Source of the DNA: Tepidiphilus olei
GTDB lineage: Bacteria; Pseudomonadota; Gammaproteobacteria; Burkholderiales; Rhodocyclaceae
Direction: 5' to 3'
Assembly (NCBI RefSeq): GCF_006980705.1
Contig: NZ_SBHO01000010.1
Coordinates: 1 to 64,000, forward strand
DNA length: 64,000 bases
The notes beneath the pieces were generated by a model. It had not been told where the DNA came from, made no database searches, and saw only the letters and a program-made list of their open reading frames with translations. Numbering within the stretch: position 1 is the stretch's first letter; each line of letters begins with the position of its first letter. Below, piece by piece: positions 53,862-63,057 of this stretch. The translations under genes and the position numbers were made by a program.

Positions 53862-54790
53862 TCCTCCCCGTCCCCCCGTAGCGCCCGCTCCACCACGTCG
53901 CGTTTGAGGTGCGGCGCGAAGGCTTCGATGAAAGCGAAGACGAATCCGCGCAGGTAGGCATCACGCAGGATACCGATGCGCGTCGTGTTCGATTCGATCA
54001 GATGCCCCAGGTCGCGGCAGACGAGGTCGGCGTCGGCCGCGGGGTCGAAGGCCATTTTCGCCAGGATCCCCACGCCCAGGCCCATGCGCACGTAGGTCTT
54101 GATGACGTCCGAGTCGAGGGCGGTGAGGATCACCTCCGGCCGCAGGGCGCGGCCGAGGAAGGCCTTGTTGATGTGGTTGCGGCCGGTGAAGGCGCCGTCG
54201 TAGGTGATGACGGGGTGCCGGGCGATCGCCTCCAGCGTGAGCGGCTCCAGCGTGGCGAGTTCGTGGCCTTTGGGCACGACCAGCGCATGCGTCCACTGGT
54301 AGCAGGGGAGCTCGACCAGCTCGGGGAAATCGCTGATCCCTTCGGTGGCGATGGCGAGATCGGCCTCGCCGGCGATCACCATCTCGCACACTTGCCGAGG
54401 ACTGCCCTGGTGCAGGGAGAATCGCACCTTGGGGAAACGCTCGCGAAAGTTGCGGATCACCGTCGGCAGCACATAGCGCGCCTGGGTGTGGGTGGTGGCG
54501 ATCGACAGCACCCCCTCGTCGGCGCGCGAGAATTCTTCCGCCACCGCGTGCAGGTGGTTCATGTCGCGCAGCATGCGCTCGCAGATCGCCACGATCTGGC
54601 GCCCCGGTTCGGTGAGCGCGGTGAAGCGCTTGCCGTGACGCACGAAGATGTCCACGCCCAGCTCCTGCTCGAGGGCGCGGATCTGCTTGGAGACGCCGGG
54701 CTGCGAGGTGAAGAGCGCATCGGCCGCCTCGGACACGTTCAAATTGTGCTGCACCACTTCGACGACGTAGCGAATCTGCTGCAGGTTCAT
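53849..54790 (-). CDS. cysB: CysB-type LysR regulator of sulfur assimilation
   Basis: A 313-residue LysR-family activator. MNLQQIRYVVEVVQHNLNVSEAADALFTSQPGVSKQIRALEQELG is the CysB helix-turn-helix end. VRHGKRFTALTEPGRQIV and the effector domain with TTHTQARYVLPTVIRNFRERFP and ITYDGAFTGRNHINKAF are CysB/Cbl features. In related bacteria it activates cys genes with O- or N-acetylserine. It is divergent from cysI, with a palindrome between. A GTG one codon earlier is an alternative start. Confidence 0.92.
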   Translation of the reverse strand: MNLQQIRYVVEVVQHNLNVSEAADALFTSQPGVSKQIRALEQELGVDIFVRHGKRFTALTEPGRQIVAICERMLRDMNHLHAVAEEFSRADEGVLSIATTHTQARYVLPTVIRNFRERFPKVRFSLHQGSPRQVCEMVIAGEADLAIATEGISDFPELVELPCYQWTHALVVPKGHELATLEPLTLEAIARHPVITYDGAFTGRNHINKAFLGRALRPEVILTALDSDVIKTYVRMGLGVGILAKMAFDPAADADLVCRDLGHLIESNTTRIGILRDAYLRGFVFAFIEAFAPHLKRDVVERALRGDGEDYGL

Positions 54791-54802
54791 CACCGCTTCC
54801 TA

Positions 54803-54817
54803 ATAACCGACGGTTAT
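54803..54817. promoter_or_regulatory. Likely CysB operator between cysB and cysI
   Basis: ATAACCG, one base, and CGGTTAT form a perfect 15-bp inverted repeat 13 bases upstream of the cysB start and 77 before the cysI start. LysR-type proteins bind such T-N11-A dyads, so it is a candidate CysB site for autoregulation and cysI activation. Confidence 0.6.
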
Positions 54818-54893
54818 CGAAGTCTAACGCAAATCGCCTGTTATGCGCCAGAGGCGGCCGCTACACTGCCGCCATCGCATAGGGGAAACTTGC

Positions 54894-56609
54894 ATGTACC
54901 GCTACGATTCCTGGGACCAAGCCCTGGTGCAGGCCCGCGTCGTCCAGTATCGCGACCAGCTGCGCCGTTTCCTTGCCGGTGAGCTCGGCGAGGACGAATT
55001 CCGCCCGCTGCGCCTGCAAAACGGCCTCTACGTCCAGCGCCACGCGCCCATGCTGCGCGTGGCCATTCCCTATGGACTGCTGGAAGCGCGGCAGCTGCGG
55101 ATGCTGGCCGACATCGCCCGCCGCTACGACCGCGGCTACGGTCACTTCACCACCCGGCAGAACATCCAGTTCAACTGGATCCGGCTGGAGGACACGGCCG
55201 ACATCCTCGAACGTCTGGCCGAAGTGGGACTGCACGCCATCCAGACCTCCGGCAACTGCATCCGCAACCTCACCACCGATCCGTTTGCCGGCGCGGCTCC
55301 GGACGAGCGCGTCGATCCGCGCCCCTGGTGCGAACTGATCCGCCAATGGTCGAGTTTCCATCCCGAGTTCGCTTTCCTGCCGCGCAAGTTCAAGATCGCC
55401 GTTCATGGAGCCGAGGAAGACCGCGTGCTCGTCCGGGCCCACGACATCGGACTCGAACTCTTGCCGGGCGACGATCCCCTCCTGCCGCGCGTGCGCGTCT
55501 TCGTCGGCGGCGGTCTGGGACGCACGCCGATCCTGGGCAAACTCCTCTACGACGGGGTGCCGGCCGAGGAACTCTTCACCGTGCTGGAAGCGATCCTGCA
55601 CGTCTATAACCGCCATGGACGGCGCGACAACCTCTACAAGGCGCGCGTCAAGATCCTGGTGCAGGCGATCGGCATCGACGCCTTTCGCGCCGAAGTCGAT
55701 GCCTACCGGGCCGAACTGGCGACACAGGGCGAAGCCCTGCTGCTCACGCGCGAGGAGATCGAACGCGTGGCAGCGCACTTCGACGATCTGCGCCGCGTAC
55801 GGGCGCGGCAAACACCCCTGCCCACCGTCGCTCCGCTCACGGCGCACGAATGGCCGGCCTTCACACGCTGGCGGCAGCGAAACGTACACCTGCAGCGCCA
55901 GCCCGGCTACGCCCTCGTCGTGCTCACCACCAAGCGCGCCGCGAGCGCTCCAGGTGACGTCTCCGCCGAAGAAATGACAGCGATCGCCGACTGGGCCGAG
56001 CGCTACGGCGACGGCGAGATCCGCGTCACGCACGAGCAGAACCTGGCGCTCGCCTGGGTGCGCGAGGAAACACTGCCGGGACTGTGGCGCGAAGCCCGCG
56101 CGCTCGGTTTCGGACATCCCAGTTTCCGCCTGGCGCACGATCTCATCTCCTGCCCCGGCGGTGACTACTGCGCCCTCGCCAACGCCCGCTCCATCCCGGT
56201 GGCCCAGGCGCTGCTTGCCGAGTTTACCGAAGCGGAGCTGGAAGACATCGGGCCGCTGTCGATCAACGTCTCGGGCTGCATGAACGCCTGCGGTCATCAC
56301 CACGTGGGGCACATCGGCGTGCTCGGCGTCGATAAGAACGGCGAAGAATGGTTCCAGGTGACGATCGGCGGACGGCAAGGAAACGACACGCGGCTGGGCA
56401 AAGTGATCGGGCCGGCCTTCCGCGCCGAAGACATGCCACGCGTGGCGCGCACCCTGGTCGAGACTTACCGCGCGCTGCGCGCCCCCGGTGAGACCTTCCT
56501 CGACACGCTCGACCGTCTGGGGCCGGCGCCTTTCAAAGAAGCCGTCTATGCCGGCACCCCTGCCGCCCGTCATCCCGCGCTCCGGGAGGCCGCCGATGTG
56601 GAAGCTTGA
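54894..56609 (+). CDS. cysI: Sulfite reductase hemoprotein (siroheme/[4Fe-4S])
   Basis: A 571-residue sulfite (nitrite/sulfite-family) reductase reducing sulfite to sulfide. Two ferredoxin-like and two siroheme domains are present. GHFTTRQNIQFNWI and TSGNCIRNLTTDPFAG contact substrate and siroheme. The cluster cysteines lie in ISCPGGDYCALA (C-x5-C) and NVSGCMNACGHHHVGH (C-x3-C). The start MYRYDSWDQ gives the family's usual beginning. No cysJ flavoprotein is nearby. It overlaps the DUF934 gene by 14 bases. Confidence 0.92.
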   Translation: MYRYDSWDQALVQARVVQYRDQLRRFLAGELGEDEFRPLRLQNGLYVQRHAPMLRVAIPYGLLEARQLRMLADIARRYDRGYGHFTTRQNIQFNWIRLEDTADILERLAEVGLHAIQTSGNCIRNLTTDPFAGAAPDERVDPRPWCELIRQWSSFHPEFAFLPRKFKIAVHGAEEDRVLVRAHDIGLELLPGDDPLLPRVRVFVGGGLGRTPILGKLLYDGVPAEELFTVLEAILHVYNRHGRRDNLYKARVKILVQAIGIDAFRAEVDAYRAELATQGEALLLTREEIERVAAHFDDLRRVRARQTPLPTVAPLTAHEWPAFTRWRQRNVHLQRQPGYALVVLTTKRAASAPGDVSAEEMTAIADWAERYGDGEIRVTHEQNLALAWVREETLPGLWREARALGFGHPSFRLAHDLISCPGGDYCALANARSIPVAQALLAEFTEAELEDIGPLSINVSGCMNACGHHHVGHIGVLGVDKNGEEWFQVTIGGRQGNDTRLGKVIGPAFRAEDMPRVARTLVETYRALRAPGETFLDTLDRLGPAPFKEAVYAGTPAARHPALREAADVEA

Positions 56610-57120
56610 GCTCGACGGTAGCGTCTCGGACTACCGCGCGGTACTGGTATCGACCTGGGAAGCTGCTCGCGACGAGGCGGACGCCGTGCTGGCCTTGCCC
56701 GTCTGGCGCGAGGCACTCGCCGCGGGCCGCGCGCCGCTGCCGCGGCGGGTGTGGCTCGCGCCGGAGGAAGAACCGCTCCTCAGCCCGGAAGAATGCGCCT
56801 TGCTCGAGGAAATCATCCTGCCCATTGCCAAATTCACCGACGGACGGGCGTTCAGCCAGGCCACGCGCCTGCGTCGGCGCGGCTGGCATGGCCGGCTCAC
56901 CGCTTTCGGTGCCTTCCTGCTCGACCAGCTCGATTATCTTCGCCGCTGCGGTTTCGACGGCTTCGTTCCCTACCCGGCCCGCTACGACCGTGCAACCCTG
57001 GAGCGCGACGGCACCCGTTTGCTGACCGTCTTCCCCGAACCCTATCAGGCGAGCGCCGCCGTGCCCGAGCCGCTTTTCCGTCGCCGGGCGCGGGGGCTTA
57101 TCGAGGAGCGAACCCCATGA
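56596..57120 (+). CDS. DUF934 protein of the sulfate-reduction operon
   Basis: A 174-residue protein always found next to cysI-cysH in betaproteobacteria. Recognisable parts are LALPVWREALAAGRAPLPRRVWLAPEEEP, LPIAKFTDGRAFSQATRLRRRGW and LLDQLDYLRRCGFDGFVPY. These resemble the DUF934 profile, including the FTDGRAFS core. It overlaps cysI and cysH. A role in delivering electrons to CysI in place of CysJ has been suggested for such genes, but nothing visible here proves a catalytic function. Confidence 0.85.
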   Translation: MWKLELDGSVSDYRAVLVSTWEAARDEADAVLALPVWREALAAGRAPLPRRVWLAPEEEPLLSPEECALLEEIILPIAKFTDGRAFSQATRLRRRGWHGRLTAFGAFLLDQLDYLRRCGFDGFVPYPARYDRATLERDGTRLLTVFPEPYQASAAVPEPLFRRRARGLIEERTP

Positions 57121-57860
57121 GCGATCCCACCCGCCCCCGGCTCGATGCCGCCGAACTGGCGGCGCTCGACAAAAAAACCGAGGCCGCCGTCGCCCTGCTC
57201 GAGCGCATCGCCCGCGAGCACGCCCCAGCGGCGCTCGCGAGCAGCCTTGGCGCCGAGGATATGGTACTCACCGACCTCATCGCCCGCCACGCCCCTTCCA
57301 TCGACCTCTTCGTGCTCGACACCGGTCGTCTGCACGAGGAAACCTACGCCCTGATCGCCCGGGTGGAAGCGCACTACGGCCTGCGTCTGCAGCTCTTCGC
57401 CCCGCAGGCCGAGGACGTGGAAGCCTTCGTCGCCCGCCATGGCATCAACGGATTCTATGATTCGCTCGAAGCGCGCCTTGCCTGCTGCGACGCGCGCAAG
57501 GTGCGCCCACTCGCCCGGGCGCTCGCCGGCAAGCGAGCCTGGATCACGGGCATGCGCCGCGAGCAATCTCCCACCCGCAGCGACCTGCCGCCGGAGCAAT
57601 GGGACGAAGCGCACGGGCTGGCGAAGTTCAACCCGCTCGCCGACTGGAGCGCGCGCGACGTCTGGGCCTACCTGCGCCACCACGGCGTGCCCTTCCACCC
57701 CCTGCACGAGCGTTTCTACCCCAGCATCGGCTGCGCCCCCTGCACCCGAGCCGTGGCCGTGGGCGAAGACCCGCGCGCCGGACGCTGGTGGTGGGAACGG
57801 CCCGAACACAAGGAATGCGGCCTGCACCGCCGCCCCGTCCTCACCGGAGAGACCCGATGA
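57117..57860 (+). CDS. cysH: Adenylylsulfate (APS) reductase
   Basis: A 247-residue thiol-dependent APS/PAPS reductase. Two cysteine pairs for a [4Fe-4S] cluster, LACCDARKVRP and IGCAPCTRAV, mark the APS-reducing plant/bacterial type rather than the cluster-free PAPS enzyme. TGMRREQSPTRS binds substrate and the C-terminal KECGLH holds the nucleophilic cysteine. It overlaps both neighbours by ATGA. The operon has no APS kinase gene in this window, which agrees with an APS-specific pathway. Confidence 0.92.
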   Translation: MSDPTRPRLDAAELAALDKKTEAAVALLERIAREHAPAALASSLGAEDMVLTDLIARHAPSIDLFVLDTGRLHEETYALIARVEAHYGLRLQLFAPQAEDVEAFVARHGINGFYDSLEARLACCDARKVRPLARALAGKRAWITGMRREQSPTRSDLPPEQWDEAHGLAKFNPLADWSARDVWAYLRHHGVPFHPLHERFYPSIGCAPCTRAVAVGEDPRAGRWWWERPEHKECGLHRRPVLTGETR

Positions 57861-58759
57861 TCGCCCCCCGCACCCATCTCGACCGGCTCGAAGCCGAGGC
57901 CATCCACATCCTGCGTGAAGTGGCGGGGCAATGCCAGAACCCCGCCCTGCTCTTCTCCGGCGGCAAGGACTCGGTCTGCCTGCTGCGGCTCGCCGAAAAA
58001 GCCTTCCGCCCCGGCCGTTTTCCCTTTCCCCTGCTGCACATCGACACGGGTCACAACTACCCCGAGGTGATCGCCTTCCGCGACCGGCGCGCCGCCGAGC
58101 TCGGCGAGCGGCTCATCGTGCGCTCGGTGGAAGACTCCATCGCCCGCGGCACGGTGCGGCTCGCCCGGCCGGACGAGTCGCGCAACCGGCATCAGTCGGT
58201 GACCCTGCGCGAGGCGATCGAGGAGTTCGGTTTCGACTGCCTCATCGGCGGCGCGCGCCGCGACGAAGAAAAGGCCCGCGCCAAGGAGCGCGTCTTCAGC
58301 GTGCGCGACGAGTTCGGCCAATGGGATCCAAAGAACCAGCGCCCGGAGCTGTGGCGGCTCTACAACGCCAAGGTCCCCGCTGGCGGGCACGTGCGCGCCT
58401 TCCCCATCAGCGACTGGACGGAACTGGACGTATGGCAGTACATCGCCCGCGAGGGCTTGGAACTGCCCTCGATCTACTTCGCCCATCCTCGCCCCTGCGT
58501 GCGCCGCGGCGGCCTGCTCGCGCCGGTCACCGAGCTCACCCCGGCGCGCGAGGGCGAGACGGTGGAGACGCTGTGGGTGCGTTTTCGCACGGTGGGCGAC
58601 ATCCCCTGCACCGCGCCGGTGGAATCGCGCGCCCGCACGATCGAGGAAATCCTGCGCGAGACCGCCGCGACCACCGTCTCCGAGCGCGGCGCCACCCGGC
58701 TCGATGACCAGACGCACGAAGCAGCGATGGAACAACGCAAACGCGAGGGCTATTTCTGA
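57857..58759 (+). CDS. cysD: Sulfate adenylyltransferase subunit 2
   Basis: A 300-residue PP-loop ATP pyrophosphatase that makes APS from ATP and sulfate together with CysN. NPALLFSGGKDSVCLLRLAEKAF is the PP-loop. PLLHIDTGHNYPEVIAFRDR, IGGARRDEEKARAKERVFSVRD and FPISDWTELDVWQYI are family hallmarks. It follows cysH by ATGA and shares one base with cysN (TGATG). The length is typical. Confidence 0.94.
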   Translation: MIAPRTHLDRLEAEAIHILREVAGQCQNPALLFSGGKDSVCLLRLAEKAFRPGRFPFPLLHIDTGHNYPEVIAFRDRRAAELGERLIVRSVEDSIARGTVRLARPDESRNRHQSVTLREAIEEFGFDCLIGGARRDEEKARAKERVFSVRDEFGQWDPKNQRPELWRLYNAKVPAGGHVRAFPISDWTELDVWQYIAREGLELPSIYFAHPRPCVRRGGLLAPVTELTPAREGETVETLWVRFRTVGDIPCTAPVESRARTIEEILRETAATTVSERGATRLDDQTHEAAMEQRKREGYF

Positions 58760-60024
58760 TGGATACCGTACTGCGCTTTCTCACCTGCGGCAGCGTCGAT
58801 GACGGCAAAAGCACACTCATCGGGCGACTCCTCTACGACAGCCGGGCGCTGCTGGTCGACACCCTCGAGGGAATCGAGCGCACCAGCCGGCGCCGCGGCG
58901 CCACCGCCCCCGACCTCTCACTGGTCACCGATGGGCTGATCGCCGAGCGCGAACAGGGCATCACCATCGACGTCGCCTACCGCTACTTCCGCAGCGGCGC
59001 ACGCACCTTCATCATCGCCGACGCGCCGGGCCACGAGCAATACACCCGCAACATGGTCACCGCCGCCTCCACCGCCCAGCTCGCCGTGCTGCTGGTCGAC
59101 GTGCGCCAGGGACTCACGGCTCAGACCCAGCGCCACGCCCTGCTCGCCGATCTCGTCGGCATCCCGGCGCTGACGATCGCGGTCAACAAAATGGATCTGG
59201 TCGACTACGACCCGGCCGCTTTCGAAGCGGTGGTCTACGCCTTCGAGGACTTCGCCGAAGCCAGCGGACTGCGCGCCCGGCGCCACTACATCCCCATGTC
59301 GGCGCTACTGGGCGACATGGTGGTCGAGCGCGGTGAGCACCTGCCGTGGTACCTGGGTCCGACGCTGCTGGAAGTGCTCGAACGCACCCCCGCCGGCCAG
59401 GGCGTGAGCGACCACCCCTTCCGTTTTCCCGTGCAATGGGTCTGCCGGCCGAGGGAAGCCACCGACCCCCTGCTGCACGATTACCGCGGCCTGGCGGGGC
59501 AGGTGGCAGCCGGCACGATCGCCGTGGGCGAGGAGATCGTCGTGCTGCCCTCCGGGCGCCGCAGCACCGTGACCGCCATCGAATTGGGCGGCGTGCCGCG
59601 CGAGCGTGCCGTCGCCGGCGATTCGGTCATGATCCGGCTCGCCGACGATCTCGACGTCGGTCGGGGCGAGATGCTCGTGCGCGCCGACCAATCCGCGCCG
59701 GCGCTCACCCGCGGCGTGGAAGCCGACCTCGTCTGGCTCGACCCGGCCCCTCTCGCCCCCCGGCGCACCTACCTGCTGCGCCACACCACGCGCGAAGTGC
59801 AGGCGCGGGTGGAGACCATCGAATGGAACCTGGACGTGGCCACGCTCGAGCGCGAGCCGGCGCACGAACTCACCATGAACGACATCGCCCGAGTGCGCGT
59901 CAAGCTCGCCCAGCCGATCGCCGCCGACCCTTACGAGGTTCTGCGCGACACCGGCAGTTTCCTCCTCATCGACCCGGCCACTTGGGACACGGTGGCCGCG
60001 GGGATGATCCGCGGGACGCAGTGA
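58759..60024 (+). CDS. cysN: Sulfate adenylyltransferase subunit 1 (GTPase)
   Basis: A 421-residue EF-Tu-like GTPase that drives APS synthesis by CysD. G1 is GSVDDGKSTLIGRLLYD, DAPGHEQYTRNMVTAAS is G3, and NKMDLVDY is G4. Two beta-barrel domains follow. It lacks the fused CysC kinase domain that many bacteria carry, which again fits an APS-reductase pathway. It ends 4 bases before the end of the convergent mrp operon. Confidence 0.94.
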   Translation: MDTVLRFLTCGSVDDGKSTLIGRLLYDSRALLVDTLEGIERTSRRRGATAPDLSLVTDGLIAEREQGITIDVAYRYFRSGARTFIIADAPGHEQYTRNMVTAASTAQLAVLLVDVRQGLTAQTQRHALLADLVGIPALTIAVNKMDLVDYDPAAFEAVVYAFEDFAEASGLRARRHYIPMSALLGDMVVERGEHLPWYLGPTLLEVLERTPAGQGVSDHPFRFPVQWVCRPREATDPLLHDYRGLAGQVAAGTIAVGEEIVVLPSGRRSTVTAIELGGVPRERAVAGDSVMIRLADDLDVGRGEMLVRADQSAPALTRGVEADLVWLDPAPLAPRRTYLLRHTTREVQARVETIEWNLDVATLEREPAHELTMNDIARVRVKLAQPIAADPYEVLRDTGSFLLIDPATWDTVAAGMIRGTQ

Positions 60025-60028
60025 GACG

Positions 60029-60421
60029 CTAGGGCCGAGGTTCGGCACCGTCGCTGCCGGATTCCTCCGGCGGCGGCTGGAACGTTCCCCAATCGACGCC
60101 GGACGCAGCGGGACGGGGCAGCGCAGCGTGTACCCGTTCCCGTTCGCGATGCAGCCAGGCGCGAGCGAGCATCAGCGCCGAGAGGGGGGCCGTCAAAAAG
60201 AGAAAGAGGGTAATGAGCAGCTCATGGACCGACCACTCTGCGCGCACCCAGCCGAAATAAGCGATCGAAGCGAGCAACACCCCGCCCACGCCCAGCGTCG
60301 TCGCCTTGGTCGGCGCATGCAGCCGCTGCATCGCCTGCGGCAGCCGCACCAACCCCCACGACCCCACGAGACCAAAAAACGCGCCCACGAGCAACAAGGC
60401 CGCGATCAGCATATCTGCCAT
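60029..60421 (-). CDS. mrpG: Mrp-type Na+/H+ antiporter subunit G
   Basis: A 130-residue membrane protein with three helices. MLIAALLLVGAFFGLVGSWGLVRLPQAMQRLHAPTKATTLGVGGVLLASI is the PhaG/MnhG signature. A long, hydrophilic C-terminal tail (PRPAASGVDWGTFQPPPEE) is present. The start is the ATG at 60421, giving the normal size. It is the last gene of the operon and overlaps no neighbour. Confidence 0.88.
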   Translation of the reverse strand: MADMLIAALLLVGAFFGLVGSWGLVRLPQAMQRLHAPTKATTLGVGGVLLASIAYFGWVRAEWSVHELLITLFLFLTAPLSALMLARAWLHRERERVHAALPRPAASGVDWGTFQPPPEESGSDGAEPRP

Positions 60422-60431
60422 CTCCCCCCTC

Positions 60432-60701
60432 CTATTCGATGATGAGCCCGCGGAGCACATAGCGGCAAAACGCCACCGTCGACACGAACCCGATCATGGC
60501 GAAAAAGAGCGCTGCCTCGAAGAACACCGAACTCCCTTGCCAGATGCTCCACGTGACGATGAGCGCGATCACGTTCACCATCATGGTGTCCAACGCCATC
60601 ACCCGGTCGACCAGGTCCGGGCCGCGCCACAGACGCCACGCGCACAGCAGCACTCCCAACCCGAATGCCGCCAAGGCCACCAAAGCCGCCCATTCGATCA
60701 T
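60432..60701 (-). CDS. mrpF: Mrp-type Na+/H+ antiporter subunit F
   Basis: An 89-residue protein with three predicted helices. LLCAWRLWRGPDLVDRVMALDTMMVNVIALIV is the MnhF/PhaF motif. The start ATG at 60701 overlaps the mrpE stop by 4 bases. A longer in-frame reading exists but lies in the mrpE coding region and is rejected. Confidence 0.88.
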   Translation of the reverse strand: MIEWAALVALAAFGLGVLLCAWRLWRGPDLVDRVMALDTMMVNVIALIVTWSIWQGSSVFFEAALFFAMIGFVSTVAFCRYVLRGLIIE

Positions 60702-61216
60702 GCGTCGCCCTCCCCGAAAATCTTCATCACGCGTTCCTCGTAGCGCGACTTGATCCCCGCCACCGTCGCGTCCGGATCGTCCGTATGCAGGCAATGCACC
60801 AGCAGGGCCGAGCCGTCGGCGGCCAAATCGCAACTCACCGTGCCCGGCGTCATCGTGATCGTGCCCGCGAGCAGGGTGATCGCCTCGGGTCGATGCAGGC
60901 GCAGCGGCACGACGAGCCAGGTCGAGCGCAACGTCTCCGGCCGGCGCAGCAGTATCCAGCCGGCCACCTGTATGTTGGCTCTGACGATGTCCCACAACAC
61001 GATCGCCGCATAGACGATGGCCGTACGCCATGAATGCACCCGCGGCAGATCCGGCCAGAACGGGCGCAGGAGCAAAGGAACCACCACGCCCAGAATCACG
61101 CCCATCAGCCACTGCCCGGCAGAGAAATCGTTTTGCAGTGCCACCCATACCAAGGTCAGCGCCAAGCTCACGGCTGGATGCGGCACCCAGCGGCGCCACT
61201 TCGATCGCATCCTCAT
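60698..61216 (-). CDS. mrpE: Mrp-type Na+/H+ antiporter subunit E
   Basis: A 172-residue subunit. VSLALTLVWVALQNDFSAGQWLMGVILGVVVPLLL forms the N-terminal membrane part. AITLLAGTITMTPGTVSCDLAADGSALLVHCLHTDDP is the conserved cytoplasmic domain of MnhE. It overlaps mrpF and mrpD by 4 bases each. Together they form the hydrophobic antiporter. Confidence 0.9.
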   Translation of the reverse strand: MRMRSKWRRWVPHPAVSLALTLVWVALQNDFSAGQWLMGVILGVVVPLLLRPFWPDLPRVHSWRTAIVYAAIVLWDIVRANIQVAGWILLRRPETLRSTWLVVPLRLHRPEAITLLAGTITMTPGTVSCDLAADGSALLVHCLHTDDPDATVAGIKSRYEERVMKIFGEGDA

Positions 61217-62709
61217 CGGTACACCCCCGCTCCCATCACGGCCTGCACGTAAGCACCCGGCTCGAGCAGCGCCTGTGCCGCCTGCGTGAAATAGGCAAGC
61301 GCCGGGCCGGCGACGAGCGCCCAGACGAGCGTCCCCGCCAGCAGCAAGGCGAGCGCCGCCACGCCACCCGCCGCCGGCCCGTGCGACGCCTGCCCTCCAT
61401 CCTTCTGCGTCTTCCAGAACACCCGCGACCCTGCCCGCGACAGTCCCAGCAGCAGCAGGAAAGACGCCATGAGCACGAACACCCAGCTCGCCGCCCCTTC
61501 GATCACGGTGACTGGAATGTTGCGCAATACGGCAAGCTTGCCGACGAAACCGGAAAGCGGCGGCAAGCCCACCGTAACGATCGCCACGAGAAAGAACAAC
61601 CCACCGAGCAGCGCCCGTCCGCTAAATTCCCGGCCACCGACCAGCGCATCGCCTTCCTCGCGCCGCACCGAACGCACCAGGTCGGCGAGCACGAAGAGTG
61701 CGGCCCCAGCCAGCGTGGAATGGACCAGGTAGTAGAGCCCGGCGCCCAGCCGCGCCGCATCCGCCCCGGCCAGCCCCACGAAGAGCACGCCGATCGACGA
61801 GATGGAAGCAAAACCGGCGAGCACGCCCAGCGAGGGTGCGGCCAGAACGCCCAGCGCCCCAGCCAACAGAGTGAGCCAGGCGAGCGGCTCCAGCGCCGCG
61901 AGCGACGACCACCCCAAGCCGACGAGGGCAAAGCGCAGCAACGCATAAGCACCGACTTTGGAGAGCAAGGCAAAGAGCGCCGCCGCCACTCCCGGCGCAT
62001 GCCCGTAGGCTCCCGGCAGCCAGAACTGCAAGGGCACCACCGCCGCTTTCAGCAAGAAAACGACGCACAGCAACGTTCCTCCAGCCATGAGGATGCCCCG
62101 ATCGGAGGACGGAATCGTCGGCACTCGTTGTGCCAGATCGGCGAAATTGAGCGTACCGGCCGCGTTGTAGATGAGGGCGACGGCAAAGAGGAACAGGGAC
62201 GAAGCGATGAGGTTGACCACCATGTACTGCAACGCATTCGTCAGTCGCGCCGCACCACCGCCGTGCACCATCAACCCGTAGGAAGCGATCAGCATCACCT
62301 CGAAGAAAACGAAGAGGTTGAAGAAATCCCCCGTGAGAAAGGCGCCGTAAATCCCCATCAGCTGAAACTGGAACAGCGGATGGAAGTGCCTTCCGCGTCG
62401 GTCCCAGGCGCAGACCGCGTGCAACAGCAACACCGCGCCGAGGATGGCGGTGAGCAGCACCATCGCCGCCGAGAGGCGATCGGCCACCAGCGCGATGCCA
62501 TACGGCGCCGGCCAGTCGCCGAGTCGGTAGACGAGAATCTCTCCTTCTCCCGTCGCCGCGAACAGCAACAAGGCCACGACGAGTTGGGCTGCCGCAGCAA
62601 TGAAAGAGAGCACGCGCGCCAGCACCAGATCCTGACGCGAGAGCGCCACCATCACCGCCGCGCTCAGTACCGGAATCAGGACGGGCAGAATCGGCAGATG
62701 CGCATTCAC
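61213..62709 (-). CDS. mrpD: Mrp-type Na+/H+ antiporter subunit D (NADH-quinone oxidoreductase N/L-like)
   Basis: A 498-residue polytopic protein of the NuoL/M/N family with about 14 helices. LFVFFEVMLIASYGLMVHG carries the Glu expected at the core, and ALFALLSKVGAYALLRFAL the conserved Lys. SSIGVLFVGLA and VGLPPLSGFVGKLAVL are typical of MrpD. It overlaps both neighbours by ATGA. It is the ion-translocating subunit. Confidence 0.91.
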   Translation of the reverse strand: MNAHLPILPVLIPVLSAAVMVALSRQDLVLARVLSFIAAAAQLVVALLLFAATGEGEILVYRLGDWPAPYGIALVADRLSAAMVLLTAILGAVLLLHAVCAWDRRGRHFHPLFQFQLMGIYGAFLTGDFFNLFVFFEVMLIASYGLMVHGGGAARLTNALQYMVVNLIASSLFLFAVALIYNAAGTLNFADLAQRVPTIPSSDRGILMAGGTLLCVVFLLKAAVVPLQFWLPGAYGHAPGVAAALFALLSKVGAYALLRFALVGLGWSSLAALEPLAWLTLLAGALGVLAAPSLGVLAGFASISSIGVLFVGLAGADAARLGAGLYYLVHSTLAGAALFVLADLVRSVRREEGDALVGGREFSGRALLGGLFFLVAIVTVGLPPLSGFVGKLAVLRNIPVTVIEGAASWVFVLMASFLLLLGLSRAGSRVFWKTQKDGGQASHGPAAGGVAALALLLAGTLVWALVAGPALAYFTQAAQALLEPGAYVQAVMGAGVYR

Positions 62710-63056
62710 CGCTCGACCTCCACTCGATCGGTCACCGCCGGCACGTCGCTGCGCTCCACACCGGACTCGAAACGCGCCCGGATGGCCAGCACCACCAGGA
62801 GCGCCGTCATTCCGAAGGCAATGACGATGGCCGTGAGCACCAACGCCTGCGGCAGCGGATCGGCGAAGCGCGTCACCCCCTCAGCCCAGACCGGGGGAGC
62901 GCCGACGGTCAAGCGCCCGGCAACGAAGAGGAAGAGGTTGGTGGCGTAGGAGAGCAGGGATAGGCCCAGCACCACGGGAAAGACTTGTCGTAGGCAACAC
63001 AGGTAAATCCCGGCAGCCGTCAGCGCTGCGATGAGCACGGCGAACAAAATTTCCAT
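62706..63056 (-). CDS. mrpC: Mrp-type Na+/H+ antiporter subunit C (NuoK-like)
   Basis: A 116-residue protein with three helices, homologous to NuoK. LIAALTAAGIYLCCLRQVFPVVLGLSLLSYATNLFLFVAG and DPLPQALVLTAIVIAFGMTALLVVLAIRA match MnhC. It overlaps mrpD by 4 bases and starts 2 bases after the preceding gene. Confidence 0.9.
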   Translation of the reverse strand: MEILFAVLIAALTAAGIYLCCLRQVFPVVLGLSLLSYATNLFLFVAGRLTVGAPPVWAEGVTRFADPLPQALVLTAIVIAFGMTALLVVLAIRARFESGVERSDVPAVTDRVEVER

Positions 63057-63057
63057 C

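Noticed and set aside
54861-56573. A 570-codon minus-strand open frame
   Set aside because: It mirrors cysI, whose siroheme and cluster motifs are clear on the plus strand.
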